Source: Asticcacaulis sp. (GTDB taxonomy: Bacteria > Pseudomonadota > Alphaproteobacteria > Caulobacterales > Caulobacteraceae). Taken from it: a DNA stretch of 64,000 nucleotides. The notes below the pieces were generated by a model. The model ran no database searches. It was not told the DNA's origin and was given only the letters and a program-made list of their open reading frames with translations. Shown here piece by piece: positions 1 through 8,511 of this stretch. A program made the position numbers and the translations under genes. The number at the start of each line of letters is the position of its first letter. Positions within the stretch are counted from its first letter, which is position 1. The stretch lies in the NCBI GenBank assembly GCA_024707255.1, contig JANQAC010000001.1, positions 62,001 through 126,000 of the forward strand, read 5' to 3'.

Positions 1-647
1 GCGCGCGGACGGCCATAGTGCCACTGGCCCTGGTCGTCGCGCCAGCCTTCGTCGGCATTATACGGGCGGCGGGAACCATATTGCGAACCGGAATTATACC
101 GGTCATCGACATAAGGCCGATCCGACCCATTATTATCGTAAGGCCGGGACTGGTAGTCGCTGTTGTCGCTGTAGGGAACGGTGTTGTATCCGCTGTCGTC
201 CGACTGGCTGTAGCGGCTCGATGGCGCATCATAATAGACGTTGTCGTAATAGCCGCTTTGCGGACGGTCACGGAAGTAAAGTACCTGATAGCCATCGGGC
301 GCCGCCGGTGGCGAATAATACTGCCCCTGGCGATAGGCGTAATAGGCGCCGTTGTAGCACTTCACCGACGACTTGCCGACCTGGTTGCCGATCACGCCGC
401 CGAGCACTGCGCCGCCGACCGTACCGAGACCGCGTTCGTGCTTCGATACCTGGCTGCCGGCCAGGCCGCCGACCACGGCGCCGATCACCGCACCATTGGT
501 GCCGGCATTGTCCTTTTTGGCGTAACAATAACCATCATAGGATCGTGTGTCATACTGGGCGTGAGCCGCGAAGGGCGTGGCCAGGGTGGCCGCCATCAGG
601 CCGAGCACGGCCAGCGAGGGCGCCAGATATTTCTTGTGCTGTGTCAT
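1..647 (-). CDS. Glycine-zipper outer-membrane-type protein (3' end outside window)
   Basis: The start is fixed by the ATG at 647 behind a GGAGAA ribosome site; the frame stays open to base 1, so the C-terminus is missing. Residues 1-31 form a signal peptide ending in an AHA-type site. Residues about 49-90 hold two glycine-rich segments, including VIGAVVGGLAGSQVSK and GAVLGGVIGNQVGK, the pattern of the glycine-zipper 2TM family (Rick_17kDa-like surface proteins). After that the protein is very rich in Tyr, Ser, Asp and Asn with repeated YDN/YND units, a low-complexity surface-like tail. Family membership is seen in sequence; an envelope location is inferred; no specific function is known to me. 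Long frames on the opposite strand here are shadows. Confidence 0.75.
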   Translation of the reverse strand, partial: MTQHKKYLAPSLAVLGLMAATLATPFAAHAQYDTRSYDGYCYAKKDNAGTNGAVIGAVVGGLAGSQVSKHERGLGTVGGAVLGGVIGNQVGKSSVKCYNGAYYAYRQGQYYSPPAAPDGYQVLYFRDRPQSGYYDNVYYDAPSSRYSQSDDSGYNTVPYSDNSDYQSRPYDNNGSDRPYVDDRYNSGSQYGSRRPYNADEGWRDDQGQWHYGRPR

Positions 648-741
648 CTCAAGGTTCTCCTCCAGGCGCAAAGCCTTTGCCTGCCAGCCTGAACCCATAA
701 GTATAAGTATGCAATAAGGCGCGCTTGCGGCGGGAATTGGC

Positions 742-2022
742 CTATTCGGCCGATATTTCCAGCGCATTGCGATGCAGGCCGGCCCTGAGCGCGGCCCTGT
801 CCAGTTCGCCTTCCCAGCGCGAAACGACGACGCAGGCCACACCATTGCCAATGAAATTGGTCAGCGCCCGGCATTCGCTCATGAACTTGTCGATGCCGAG
901 TACAATGGCCATGCCGGGCACCAGCGCCGGATTGACCACGGCAAGCGTCGCGCCAAGGGTAATAAAGCCCGCGCCGGTGACGCCGGAAGCGCCTTTCGAA
1001 GTCAGCATGGCCACGCCCAGAAGGGTCAGTTGCTGCATCAGGCTGAGGTCATAACCCAGGGCCTGGGCGATAAACAGCGAGGCCAGGGTCATGTAGATAT
1101 TGGTGCCGTCAAGATTGAACGAATAGCCGGTCGGGATCACCAGCCCCACCACCGGCTTGGAGCAGCCGAGCGCCTCCATCTTGCGCATCAGGTTCGGCAG
1201 GGCACTTTCCGAGGACGAGGTGCCGAGCACGATCAGCAGTTCATCCTTGATATAGGCGACGAAGCGGAAAATCGAAAAGCCGCACAACCAGGCAACGATG
1301 CCAAGCACGACAACAACGAACAGGATAGCCGTCAGGTAAAAGGTGCCGATCAGCATCAGCAGCGATCCCAGCGCCGCCGCGCCAAACTTGCCGAGCGTAT
1401 AGGCCATGGCCGCGCCGGCGCCGATCGGCGCCAGCTTCATGATTTGGGTGATGATATCGAAGATGATCTGGCTTCCCTGGTCGATCAGGTTGCGGATTTC
1501 CTGCACCGGCGGACCGATACGCTGGAGGGCCAAGCCGGTCAGGATAGCCACCAGCAGCACCTGCAGGATATTGCCCTCGGCAAAGCCGCTCAGGAAGGTA
1601 TCCGGGATCAGGTGCAGGAAGAAATCGACCAGGGTTTCGTGGGTTTCCGGCGCGACGTATTTCGCCACGGCGGCGGCATTGCCGGCGGCGTGCATACCGG
1701 CGCCCGGCTTGATGACATTGGCGACGATCAGGCCGAGTATCAGCGCGAAAGTCGAGATCACCTCGAAATAGACCATGGCCTTGACGCCGACCCGACCGAC
1801 CTGCTTGGCTTCAGCCACCTGGCCGATGCCGGAGACAACCGTGCAGAAGATCAGTACGGCAATGGTCATCTTGATCAGCTTGACGAAACCGTCGCCCAGC
1901 GCCTTCACCCAAGGCTGCGCCGCCACCTCCGGCCAGATCAGGCCGATGGCCGCGCCAAGCATCACGCCGAACAGCACTTGCACATAGAGATGACGGTAGA
2001 AGGGTTTCTTATTCTCTGGCAT
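742..2022 (-). CDS. dctA: C4-dicarboxylate/cation symporter DctA
   Basis: About 426 aa, the usual length for the dicarboxylate/amino acid:cation symporter (DAACS) family. It would carry succinate, fumarate or malate across the inner membrane with Na+ or H+. Visible signatures are the serine-rich re-entrant loop [10 protein letters not shown], the motif [24 protein letters not shown], and the C-terminal [14 protein letters not shown] substrate-binding helix, with about eight hydrophobic segments between them. I prefer the ATG at 2022 ([15 protein letters not shown]), which aligns with typical DctA N-termini; an in-frame ATG at 2040 would add six residues, and neither has a strong ribosome site. 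Divergent from the small HExxH gene at 2077. Other DAACS substrates such as glutamate cannot be excluded, but the motifs fit DctA best. Confidence 0.9.
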   Translation of the reverse strand: MPENKKPFYRHLYVQVLFGVMLGAAIGLIWPEVAAQPWVKALGDGFVKLIKMTIAVLIFCTVVSGIGQVAEAKQVGRVGVKAMVYFEVISTFALILGLIVANVIKPGAGMHAAGNAAAVAKYVAPETHETLVDFFLHLIPDTFLSGFAEGNILQVLLVAILTGLALQRIGPPVQEIRNLIDQGSQIIFDIITQIMKLAPIGAGAAMAYTLGKFGAAALGSLLMLIGTFYLTAILFVVVVLGIVAWLCGFSIFRFVAYIKDELLIVLGTSSSESALPNLMRKMEALGCSKPVVGLVIPTGYSFNLDGTNIYMTLASLFIAQALGYDLSLMQQLTLLGVAMLTSKGASGVTGAGFITLGATLAVVNPALVPGMAIVLGIDKFMSECRALTNFIGNGVACVVVSRWEGELDRAALRAGLHRNALEISAE

Positions 2023-2076
2023 GGCCGCCCCGTTTATCATTGGCGCACACTGTATAAGCGGTTAGGCTTCGTCACA

Positions 2077-2538
2077 ATGGTTCAAATGCGCCCGCTCACC
2101 GCTGCCGAGATCAACGCCCTGCCGACAGGGTTGCTGGCTGCCGTGCCTTTTGCGGAGGTGCGGTTGGTCAGTGCCCACCACTGGGTATCCTGGCTGGCGC
2201 AGTTTATCGGGCGCGGCCCGCAAATCGTGGTGCGCGGCCGCCGGATTTTCTGGCCTCACCTGCCTGCGGATATGAGCGGCAGTTCGGCCGCCATGAGCCT
2301 GCTGGCGCATGAACTCGTCCATGTCTGGCAATATGAAAGCGGCATGACTCTTATGCGCTATGTCTGGCGCGAACGCGGGCATTATCATTACCGGATCGAT
2401 GGCCGGGCCTATGTTGATTACGGTTATGAGCAGCAGGCGGCGATGATGGAGGACTGGATGCGATTACAAGTTGGACTGACACCGAGATATGGACAGGTTG
2501 ACTCCACGGCACTGAAAGAGATCATACCCTTCCTATGA
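2077..2538 (+). CDS. Small HExxH metallopeptidase-like protein
   Basis: About 153 aa, no signal peptide. The central LLAHELVHVWQYESGM contains HELVH, a zincin-type HExxH motif followed by the WQY that is common in DUF4157-like putative peptidase domains; a second acidic/aromatic region (DYGYEQQAAMMEDWMRLQ) lies downstream and may hold the third ligand. Substrate is unknown. The start at 2077 lies in a longer frame running through dctA antisense; only the part from 2077 (or ATG 2086) looks like protein. Its stop overlaps the next ATG by four bases (ATGA), so it is probably co-transcribed and translationally coupled with the NAD(P)H-hydrate dehydratase gene. Peptidase activity is inference from the motif only. 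Confidence 0.6.
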   Translation: MVQMRPLTAAEINALPTGLLAAVPFAEVRLVSAHHWVSWLAQFIGRGPQIVVRGRRIFWPHLPADMSGSSAAMSLLAHELVHVWQYESGMTLMRYVWRERGHYHYRIDGRAYVDYGYEQQAAMMEDWMRLQVGLTPRYGQVDSTALKEIIPFL

Positions 2539-3362
2539 CCGATAACACCCCTGCCCCCTGGCTTTCCGCCCTGCCCGCCCTCAAGACGGACGGCAGCAAG
2601 TACGATCGCGGACACTGTGTCGTGCTCGGCGGGCCTGTGGCCAGCACGGGTGCGGCGCGGCTGGCGGCGCGGGCAGCGCTGCGGATCGGGGCCGGGCTGG
2701 TTTCGGTGGCCTGCGATCCATCGAGCTTGATGGTCTATGCCACGGCGCTGGAAGCGGTCATGACCAAGCCGGTGAAGGACGAGGCCGCCTTTGCAGACTT
2801 GATCAGTGATCCCCGCATCACTTCGCTCGTTATGGGGCCGGCGGCGGGCGTCAATGACCGGACAAAGGCATTTGTGCTGGCGGCGCTGAAAGCCCAAAGA
2901 GCCTGCGTGCTCGATGCCGATGCCCTGACCGTTTTCAAGAACGATCCGTCGCAGCTTTTCGACGCCATCCGTTCGCCGGTCCTGCTCACACCGCATGAAG
3001 GCGAGTTTGCCCGGTTGTTCGGCAAGGTTACCCACCGCGAAGACGATGCCTTGCGGGCCGCAAAGACCAGTGGCGCGGTGGTGTTGTTGAAGGGTCGTGA
3101 TACGGTCATCGCCGCGCCGGATGGCCGTCTTGTCATCAACCGCGACGCCCCGCCGACCCTGGCCACCGCCGGTTCCGGTGATGTGCTGGCGGGGTTCGCC
3201 GGCGGGCTGATGGCGCAGGGCATGGAGGTTTTTGAAACCGCCTGCGCCGCCGCCTGGATACACGCCGAAGCGGCGCGCCTGTTCGGCCCCGGCCTGATTT
3301 CGGAAGACCTGAGCGAAATGGTGCCGCAGGTGCTGCGTCAGTTAGAGCGTTTTCCGATCTGA
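2535..3362 (+). CDS. nnrD: ADP/ATP-dependent NAD(P)H-hydrate dehydratase
   Basis: 275 aa, the YjeF C-terminal/CARKD ribokinase-like fold. The enzyme repairs NADHX and NADPHX, the damaged hydrates of NAD(P)H, in the cytoplasm. Key features: KYDRGHCVVLGG near the N-terminus, GAARLAARAALRIGAGLVSVA, VLDADAL and LLTPHEGEFARL, then the nucleotide and catalytic motif ATAGSGDVLAGFAGG with the conserved Asp near residue 216. In many bacteria it is fused to the NnrE epimerase domain; here it stands alone, so an epimerase should be elsewhere. Overlaps the upstream gene by ATGA. The last codons (ERFPI and stop) lie inside an inverted repeat that starts at 3341, so the C-terminus has been tailored by a repeat element. 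Confidence 0.9.
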   Translation: MTDNTPAPWLSALPALKTDGSKYDRGHCVVLGGPVASTGAARLAARAALRIGAGLVSVACDPSSLMVYATALEAVMTKPVKDEAAFADLISDPRITSLVMGPAAGVNDRTKAFVLAALKAQRACVLDADALTVFKNDPSQLFDAIRSPVLLTPHEGEFARLFGKVTHREDDALRAAKTSGAVVLLKGRDTVIAAPDGRLVINRDAPPTLATAGSGDVLAGFAGGLMAQGMEVFETACAAAWIHAEAARLFGPGLISEDLSEMVPQVLRQLERFPI

Positions 3363-3453
3363 TTTGATCAGATCGGAAAGCACTCTAACTCTTTACTGTA
3401 CCACACTTTTTAATCCGAAAAGTGCGTTACACTTTTCGGAAAGTGCTCTAAAC
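3341..3453. repeat. Intergenic palindromic repeat (REP/RIME-like), two hairpins
   Basis: First hairpin: arms 3341-3362 and 3368-3389, 22 nt each with two mismatches, loop TTTGA; the stop codon of nnrD sits in the left arm. Second hairpin: arms 3415-3424 (CCGAAAAGTG) and 3430-3439, perfect, loop CGTTA. Both carry the unit TTTCCGA/TCGGAAA plus AGAGC or GCTCT, a sequence style I know from repeated intergenic elements in alphaproteobacteria. It could end transcription in either direction between nnrD and msrA, which converge here. Copy number elsewhere in the genome cannot be seen. Confidence 0.65.
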
Positions 3454-3459
3454 CGCTGA

Positions 3460-4089
3460 TCAGATGGCGCAGACGGCGCCGGTGCCTTTCAGACCGCAAT
3501 AGCCTTCCGGATTCTTGGCGAGATAACCCTGGTGGTAGCCTTCAGCGAAATAGAACGGCGCTTCCGGCTCAATCTCCGTGGTGATCAGACCCTTTCCGAG
3601 CGCATTCAGCGACTTCTGGAACGCCGCCTTGCTGCTGACGGCGGCATCATACTGCGCCTCGGAGGTGGTGAAGATTGCCGAACGGTACTGGGTGCCGATA
3701 TCATTGCCCTGGCGATAGCCCTGCGTCGGGTCATGGCTTTCCCAGAAAACCTTCAGCAATTGCTGGAAGCTGATCTTTTTCGGGTCGAAGACCACGAGCA
3801 CACCTTCGGTATGACCGGTCTGGCCGGTGCAGACCTCCTTGTAGGTCGGGTTGGGCGTATAGCCACCGATATAACCGGCGGCAGTGACGTAGACTCCTTC
3901 CTGCTGCCACAGCTTGCGCTCGACGCCCCAGAAACAGCCCATGGCGAAGACGACCGTTTCCATGCCGGCCGGATAAGGCCCCTTCAGCGGTGTATGCAGC
4001 ACAAAATGGGTTTCTTCGGTCGGTATGGGCTCGCTGCGGCCCGGCAGGGCCTGGTTGGCGGAAATCATCTGGGATTTAAGGCCGAACAT
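3460..4089 (-). CDS. msrA: Peptide-methionine (S)-S-oxide reductase MsrA
   Basis: 209 aa. Reduces methionine-S-sulfoxide in proteins, using thioredoxin as final donor. The catalytic motif GCFWGVE places the active-site Cys at about residue 52; recycling cysteines lie at the C-terminus in [14 protein letters not shown] (about 198 and 207), the pattern of the three-Cys MsrA type. [26 protein letters not shown] and QYRSAIF are also typical. No signal peptide, so cytoplasmic. The N-terminal 40 residues before the domain are the extension normal for longer MsrA forms. Transcribed convergently with nnrD across the palindromic repeat. Confidence 0.95.
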   Translation of the reverse strand: MFGLKSQMISANQALPGRSEPIPTEETHFVLHTPLKGPYPAGMETVVFAMGCFWGVERKLWQQEGVYVTAAGYIGGYTPNPTYKEVCTGQTGHTEGVLVVFDPKKISFQQLLKVFWESHDPTQGYRQGNDIGTQYRSAIFTTSEAQYDAAVSSKAAFQKSLNALGKGLITTEIEPEAPFYFAEGYHQGYLAKNPEGYCGLKGTGAVCAI

Positions 4090-4160
4090 GGTGTTTTCCT
4101 TTATTATGGCTCAAGAGCCGCCGGGCTCGCCGCAAAGGCGGCGGCGGGCGCTTGCCCTTG

Positions 4161-4186
4161 CCAAATCCCCTGATAAGGGGATTTGG
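4161..4186. repeat. Perfect 11-bp inverted repeat
   Basis: CCAAATCCCCT at 4161-4171 pairs perfectly with 4176-4186 around a GATA loop. It lies between msrA and tRNA-Ser; there is no T-run on either side, so it is not a canonical terminator. It may be a dispersed repeat or an RNA hairpin upstream of msrA. Confidence 0.5.
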
Positions 4187-4323
4187 AGACTTATATTACG
4201 CTTTGCCGCCAATATAGTTACAAAAAAAGCGGTGGTAAGAGGCAAACTAGGCTTGCTCATTCGCAAAGCATGGGTATAAAGGCCGCCTTCCGCGCACCAC
4301 CGACCTGGTGCGGCTTGATGGAT

Positions 4324-4413
4324 GGACAGATGGCGGAGTGGTCGATCGCGCACGCTTGGAAAGCGTGTGTACGTGCAAGCGTACCGAGGGTTCGAATCCC
4401 TCTCTGTCCGCCA
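4324..4413 (+). tRNA. tRNA-Ser (anticodon GGA)
   Basis: 90 nt including encoded CCA. Acceptor stem GGACAGA (4324-4330) pairs with TCTGTCC (4403-4409), discriminator G, then CCA. Anticodon stem CACGC/GCGTG encloses TTGGAAA with GGA at the anticodon position, reading UCC/UCU codons. A long variable arm (TACG/CGTA) follows, as expected for a class II serine tRNA, then the T arm with GGGTTCGAATCCC. Confidence 0.97.
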
Positions 4414-4415
4414 TT

Positions 4416-4445
4416 AAAAAAGGCTCCCGCAAGGGGGCCTTTTTT
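4416..4445 (+). terminator. Rho-independent terminator of tRNA-Ser
   Basis: Thirteen-pair stem (one G-U pair) from 4416-4428 to 4433-4445 with a GCAA loop; the descending arm ends in six T. It starts three bases after the tRNA CCA end. Confidence 0.85.
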
Positions 4446-4542
4446 AATGGCGGAAAACGGGGTTCAGAACCGCTCGGTACTGGAAAAATGCCGGGTTCGT
4501 AAACCGAGCACAGCGAAGGTTTCGGCGGAGCGAAGCGCAGCC

Positions 4543-4560
4543 AATCCCTCCCTGTCCGCC
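4543..4560 (+). repeat. Near copy of the tRNA-Ser 3' end (candidate attachment-site remnant)
   Basis: AATCCCTCCCTGTCCGCC matches the tRNA-Ser 3' end at 4395-4412 at 17 of 18 positions, 148 bp downstream and in the same orientation. The bases before it do not form a T stem, so it is not a second tRNA gene. Direct repeats of a tRNA 3' end are the usual trace of integrase-driven insertion. The local change to AT-rich sequence right after it agrees, but no integrase is present in the window. Confidence 0.45.
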
Positions 4561-4887
4561 CCATAAACAAAATTCTTTAAAATTCAACAAATTAACAAAA
4601 ACCCGGACAGCCAACGAACATTCTACCTCACATTATTTATGGGGGTGAATGGGAATAAACGGGCACCCCCAGCCTGCACGCGGCGACTAAGCACATGCGA
4701 AAAAAGCCCCGCCGGAAAACATCCACTAGATCCATCGAGTGGAACTTGTTTGATTTGGCCGTTTTATGCGCTGATTTGGATCGTTATGAATTTTGACCAT
4801 TTGAGTTTACAGAGACCGAAATTCGGTGTGGCAGGCCATTTTCGAGACTGATAGGATGTGATCGCACGCACATGCAGTCGAAGAAAA
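4561..4887. other. AT-rich intergenic stretch without a recognisable gene
   Basis: Composition drops sharply compared with the flanks (runs of A and T at 4562-4610). A possible 70-codon frame at 4639-4851 has no ribosome site, no family resemblance and overlaps nothing supportive; I see no gene. It probably carries the promoter of the orphan gene at 4888. Confidence 0.4.
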
Positions 4888-5547
4888 ATGCCCCTTATCA
4901 ATTATCAGCCTTTTCCAAGAAAACTGTTTAAATTCATGGAGGCAAGGTACGTCGCGGATTTCATAAGCGGGAATGCCGTTATGGTAGGAACGCTAGTGGA
5001 TTTTAACAAAGCAGAGCATGGAAAAAATAAGGCAGACGATTATGAAGGTCGTATTGGCTTAGGTGGACCTGGCACGGCCGTGATTGGGTCGGAGCCTGTA
5101 ATAGGCATCCGAGGATTAACTATAGAGTTTGGAAACAGTACCCGGCCAGCCATAATATTTCAGTGTCCTAACCATTATGTCTTCTGCGCTTCTCGTGAAC
5201 TCTTGCCTGAAATAGCCGCTGATCTTGATCCGAAATATGACGCATGTGTCGAGATTTCGACGCCCGAGATATTTATGGAGGCATTGCACAAAGCAATTAT
5301 GAGTCAGGGAAGTGGAAGAACTATGGGGTCTACTGGCAATGTTGAATATGCAAATCGTAACTTTGGACCAAATGATATCCATGAATTGGACAGGCATTTA
5401 AGCCCCTTTAGAAAGCCTGAAAGATTTAGGACGCAGCAGGAGTTCAGGCTCGCGGTTCCCTGTGATCAAACCGCTTCGCCTCAACTTTTTAAAGTTGATA
5501 TGGCCGGAGTGATTGCAAAGGAAGTACATGAGTGGAGAGAATGCTGA
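4888..5547 (+). CDS. Orphan protein, weakly DUF2971-like
   Basis: About 219 aa from the ATG at 4888 (an upstream GTG at 4858 is possible). No signal peptide or membrane segment. The N-terminal part (PRKLFKFMEARYVADFISG, then GTLVDFNKAEHG) has the layout of DUF2971 proteins, in which an LYKY/LYKF-type start is followed by a short helix and a 'strand-DFND' turn; near the C-terminus RTQQEFRLAV resembles their 'EYR' strand. That likeness is by eye and weak. The gene is much more AT-rich than its neighbours and sits just after the tRNA-Ser-derived repeat, which points to recent acquisition. DUF2971 genes are often found among mobile and defence genes; no function can be assigned here. Confidence 0.5.
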   Translation: MPLINYQPFPRKLFKFMEARYVADFISGNAVMVGTLVDFNKAEHGKNKADDYEGRIGLGGPGTAVIGSEPVIGIRGLTIEFGNSTRPAIIFQCPNHYVFCASRELLPEIAADLDPKYDACVEISTPEIFMEALHKAIMSQGSGRTMGSTGNVEYANRNFGPNDIHELDRHLSPFRKPERFRTQQEFRLAVPCDQTASPQLFKVDMAGVIAKEVHEWREC

Positions 5548-5685
5548 CGAATATCATTGTGGCGAGCTATTGCACGTTAAGCCGCGATATCGACTTTCGT
5601 TTACCAAGACTATCATCAATCAGTCCCGCCTAAAATGGCGCATATAAGACGTATAAATCCCTCCCCCCACACCACCGTAAAACCT

Positions 5686-6357
5686 CTAACCCAAATACCT
5701 TTTGAACCAGTCCGCAGCCTGATTCGCCACGCTTTCGAGGCATCCGGGCTCTTCAAACAGGTGCGTGGCGCCGGGCACGACCAACAGTTTAGACCGGGCA
5801 TTCAGGCCGCGCAGGGCCTGCTCGTTCCACTCAAGCACCTGAGGATCATTGCCACCGACAATCAGCAGCACCGGCGCCTTGACCTTATCCAGAAAAGCCG
5901 CCGCCAGATCCGGCCGGCCGCCGCGTGAAACGACCGCGCCGATACGGTCAGGCTGGCGCGCCGCCGCAATCAAAGCCGCGCCACCGCCGGTGCTCGCACC
6001 GAAATACCCCAGATGAAGCGCGGCAAGCGCCGGCTGCTCAACCACCCAGTGCGCAATGTCAACAAGCCGGTCGGCCAGCAGCGGTATATCGAACCGATAC
6101 TGGCGGGTCTGCTGGTCGATCTCTTCCTCCCCGCTGGTCAGAAGATCGATCAGCAGGGTCGCCGTGCCCCGGTCGTTCAATGTTTTCGCCACGCGCCGGT
6201 TACGCACGCTCCTGCGGCTTGAACCGCTGCCGTGGGCGAAGACGACCAGCCCCTTCGCGTCCTCCGGAACGGTCAGGTCTCCCGCAAGGCTCATATCGCC
6301 CGCAGGCACGACGACAGGGATGGAAAGCGCTTCGGCAAGATGAGTATGCGGTATCAT
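5686..6357 (-). CDS. Alpha/beta hydrolase (dienelactone-hydrolase-like)
   Basis: About 223 aa, cytoplasmic. Nucleophile elbow GYFGASTGGGAAL holds the catalytic Ser (GASTGG), with a downstream Asp in VGGNDPQVL and His in PGATHLFEE, a complete triad. The N-terminal FAHGSGSSRRSVRN supplies the oxyanion loop. Start chosen at ATG 6357 with GAGGG seven bases upstream; a TTG at 6372 would overlap the preceding stop. Third gene of the operon phosphoribosyltransferase, erythromycin-esterase-like, hydrolase. Fusions of such hydrolases to phosphoribosyltransferases are known, so a linked function is likely, but the substrate is unknown. Confidence 0.8.
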   Translation of the reverse strand: MIPHTHLAEALSIPVVVPAGDMSLAGDLTVPEDAKGLVVFAHGSGSSRRSVRNRRVAKTLNDRGTATLLIDLLTSGEEEIDQQTRQYRFDIPLLADRLVDIAHWVVEQPALAALHLGYFGASTGGGAALIAAARQPDRIGAVVSRGGRPDLAAAFLDKVKAPVLLIVGGNDPQVLEWNEQALRGLNARSKLLVVPGATHLFEEPGCLESVANQAADWFKRYLG

Positions 6358-6368
6358 GATGAATGCCC

Positions 6369-7724
6369 TCAAAAACCGCTGGGGTAGGTTTCAAAGACTT
6401 CGCCCTCGTGCCATGGCGCCGAAGGCTCCAGGGGACGCAAGGCGTGCGTCTGGTCAAAATGGATGATGGCGTCGAACTGCTCCGGCAGTTTTGAGAAGAA
6501 GTAATGGCTCTGCCGTTCCGTCTCCGGCAGGTAGAGGACGCCGATGGCGCGCTGAAGCCGGCTGATGTCCAGGCGCAGGTTCAGAGCCTCGCTGCCCTTC
6601 AGCGACAGGAGAAAATTCGGTAATCCGCTGTCATGGAAGAGGGCCTCGTAGCTTTGCGGCAAGGCCCGGCGCACGGCCTTGCGTTCGGCGGGGCCATCCC
6701 ATCGGGACGCGGCCGTCACCTCGCCGGAACAGGTGGAAAAGCCAAGCAGGAAAGCCGCCTTGCCATGGGCCTCGCGCACGAGCTGGCCGATATTGAACTC
6801 GCCGCCCGCCCCCATTTCGGTGGCCCTTGCATCCCCGACATGCGAATTGTGCGCCCAGACGACGATCTTCGCCGGCGCCCCGGTCTGCCGCTCCAGATGT
6901 TCCATCAGGGCGTCAAGCGTTTCCGCCATGTGCCGGTCGCGCAGGTTCCACGATGAAACGCGCCCGCGGAACATGGCCCGGTAATAGGTCTCGGCGTCAA
7001 CGACGGTCCGGGCGTTGCGGTCGGCGGAGAAATAATCCTCGGCGGCGTCGAATCCGTCCGCCGCCAGATATTGTGCGGCATTCCGACGCAGGCTGACCAG
7101 GGTATCGACGGCGTGACGCTCACAGCTCTCGCTGATGCCAAAAACGGTCGAATAACCGTATTGCTGCGGGTTTCGAGCCAGTTTGTGGCCATGATCGAAG
7201 CAGGCATAATATGCCCGCGCCTGGCGGGCGGCGGGCGGATCGACCTCATCGAGATAGGTGATCACCGCCTGGATGGAGGCGTATAGGCTATAGAGGTCAA
7301 GGCCATAGAAACCGGCCCGCTTTTCCGCTGGCTTGCCGGCATTGTGTGCCCTCAGCCAGTCCACGAATTCAGCGACGACCTCATTGCGCCACATCCAGGC
7401 CGGGAAGCGCTTGAAATCCGACAGGGCGTCCTCAGCCGTGCTGATCCTTTCGTCACCGCGCACGAAGCGGTTCACCCGGTAACAATCGGGCCAGTCGCCT
7501 TCGACCGCCACGGCCGAGAAACCATCCTGCTCTATAAGCCGCCGTGTCAGCCCGGCGCGGAAGCGATAAAATTCATCACTGCCGTGGGTCGCCTCGCCGA
7601 TCAGCACAAACCGCGCGTTCCCGATCAGGCCACGCACGGCGTCATAATCGCCGGAATTTCGCTTAAGGGCGACCGCCTGGCTGGCGACAAGCCGCGTCAG
7701 GTGGCGGGCGGCGTCATGAGACAT
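6369..7724 (-). CDS. Erythromycin esterase family protein
   Basis: 451 aa, the usual length of the EreA/EreB-like family (PF05139). Signature stretches are FVLIGEATHGSDEFYRFRAG with the Glu-x-x-His-Gly catalytic region, VAVEGDWPDCYRVNRFVRG, FYGLDLYSLYAS, and VVWAHNSHVGDARATEMG. True erythromycin esterases linearise macrolides, but most members, such as the succinoglycan-biosynthesis-like proteins, have other unknown substrates, so resistance should not be assumed. Its ATG overlaps the phosphoribosyltransferase stop by 11 bases, and 11 bases separate it from the downstream hydrolase start, giving a tight three-gene operon. Confidence 0.85.
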   Translation of the reverse strand: MSHDAARHLTRLVASQAVALKRNSGDYDAVRGLIGNARFVLIGEATHGSDEFYRFRAGLTRRLIEQDGFSAVAVEGDWPDCYRVNRFVRGDERISTAEDALSDFKRFPAWMWRNEVVAEFVDWLRAHNAGKPAEKRAGFYGLDLYSLYASIQAVITYLDEVDPPAARQARAYYACFDHGHKLARNPQQYGYSTVFGISESCERHAVDTLVSLRRNAAQYLAADGFDAAEDYFSADRNARTVVDAETYYRAMFRGRVSSWNLRDRHMAETLDALMEHLERQTGAPAKIVVWAHNSHVGDARATEMGAGGEFNIGQLVREAHGKAAFLLGFSTCSGEVTAASRWDGPAERKAVRRALPQSYEALFHDSGLPNFLLSLKGSEALNLRLDISRLQRAIGVLYLPETERQSHYFFSKLPEQFDAIIHFDQTHALRPLEPSAPWHEGEVFETYPSGF

Positions 7725-8378
7725 GGGACTGCCCTTTTGTCTCAGCCGCCAGGGTCAGCAGGTTCATGACCTCACTGTCGTCCGTCTGTCCGAAATCCGT
7801 GTAAAACCGGCCAACACCATAGAAGGGCTCCGGCACAGAGACGCAAACCGCCTCGTCAGCCATACGGCCCATCATGGCGAAGGCCGAATCGGAAGCCACG
7901 GGCGCGGCGGCGATAATCCATGCCGCCCCACGCCGGCGCGCCGCCTGAATGGCCGCTTCCATCGTAGCGCCTGTGGCGCACCCGTCATCGACCAAAATCA
8001 CCGTCCGGTTTTTCAGTTCCGGCACCGACCGCCCCTGGCGGTATACATGGCTGCGGCGTTGGAGTTCGGCCCGTTCGCGTTCTGCAACCGCGGCTATTGC
8101 GGGCTTACCTATGTTCAGGCTTCTCACAATGTCATCATTGATGACTTCAACCCCGCCGTCGGCGATGGCGCCCATGGCCAGTTCCTCATGCCCCGGTACA
8201 CCAAGTTTGCGCACCAGCATGAGATCGAGCGGCAGGTGCAAAAGGCGCGCGACCTCGAACGCCACGGGCACGCCCCCCGCGGCAACGCCAGGACGAGCGA
8301 ATCCGGCTTGTTTAGTCTGGGTTTCAGAACGGCGGCCAACTGGCGCCCCGCCGCTTCACGATCGGGAAAACAAATCAT
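7714..8378 (-). CDS. Phosphoribosyltransferase, frameshifted at 8273-8278
   Basis: Type I PRTase of the stand-alone kind found with hydrolases and Ere-like proteins. The N-terminal piece (from ATG 8378, ribosome site AGGAG) reads ICFPDREAAGRQLAAVLKP up to VLALPRG; the rest continues in another frame as VPVAFEVARLLHLPLDLMLV. The break is a run of six C (8273-8278 on the + strand); seven would restore VLALPRGGVPVAFEV and a 221-aa protein. The PRPP loop VILVDDGCATGATM is intact. Substrate base is unknown. Either a sequencing error in a homopolymer or a real mutation; the first seems likelier because the downstream frame has no other damage. First gene of its operon, divergent from the CHAD gene. 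Confidence 0.8.
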
Positions 8379-8511
8379 GGTTCACACTCCTGGAACAGAG
8401 CTGTCAGAGTGTGCGGAAGAACGGACGGGGCGGCTTTGACCCCAATCAAATGGGATGGCGGCGCCGTGAGGTAAAAACAGGGTCTCTTCAGCGGATTTAC
8501 GGGCAACAGCC

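Noticed and set aside
772..2076. Long + strand frame running into the HExxH gene
   Set aside because: It is the shadow of dctA; only the part from about 2077 looks like protein.
2757..2764. GTCATGAC inside nnrD as an operator
   Set aside because: It lies deep in a coding region of an unrelated housekeeping gene; one chance copy is expected in a window of this size.
4543..4560. Second tRNA-Ser gene
   Set aside because: Only the last 18 nt match; no T stem, anticodon arm or acceptor 5' strand precedes them.
4639..4851. 70-codon frame in the AT-rich region
   Set aside because: No ribosome site, no family features, low-complexity look.
6369..7724. Macrolide resistance gene
   Set aside because: Membership of the erythromycin esterase family alone does not show this activity; most members have other or unknown substrates.
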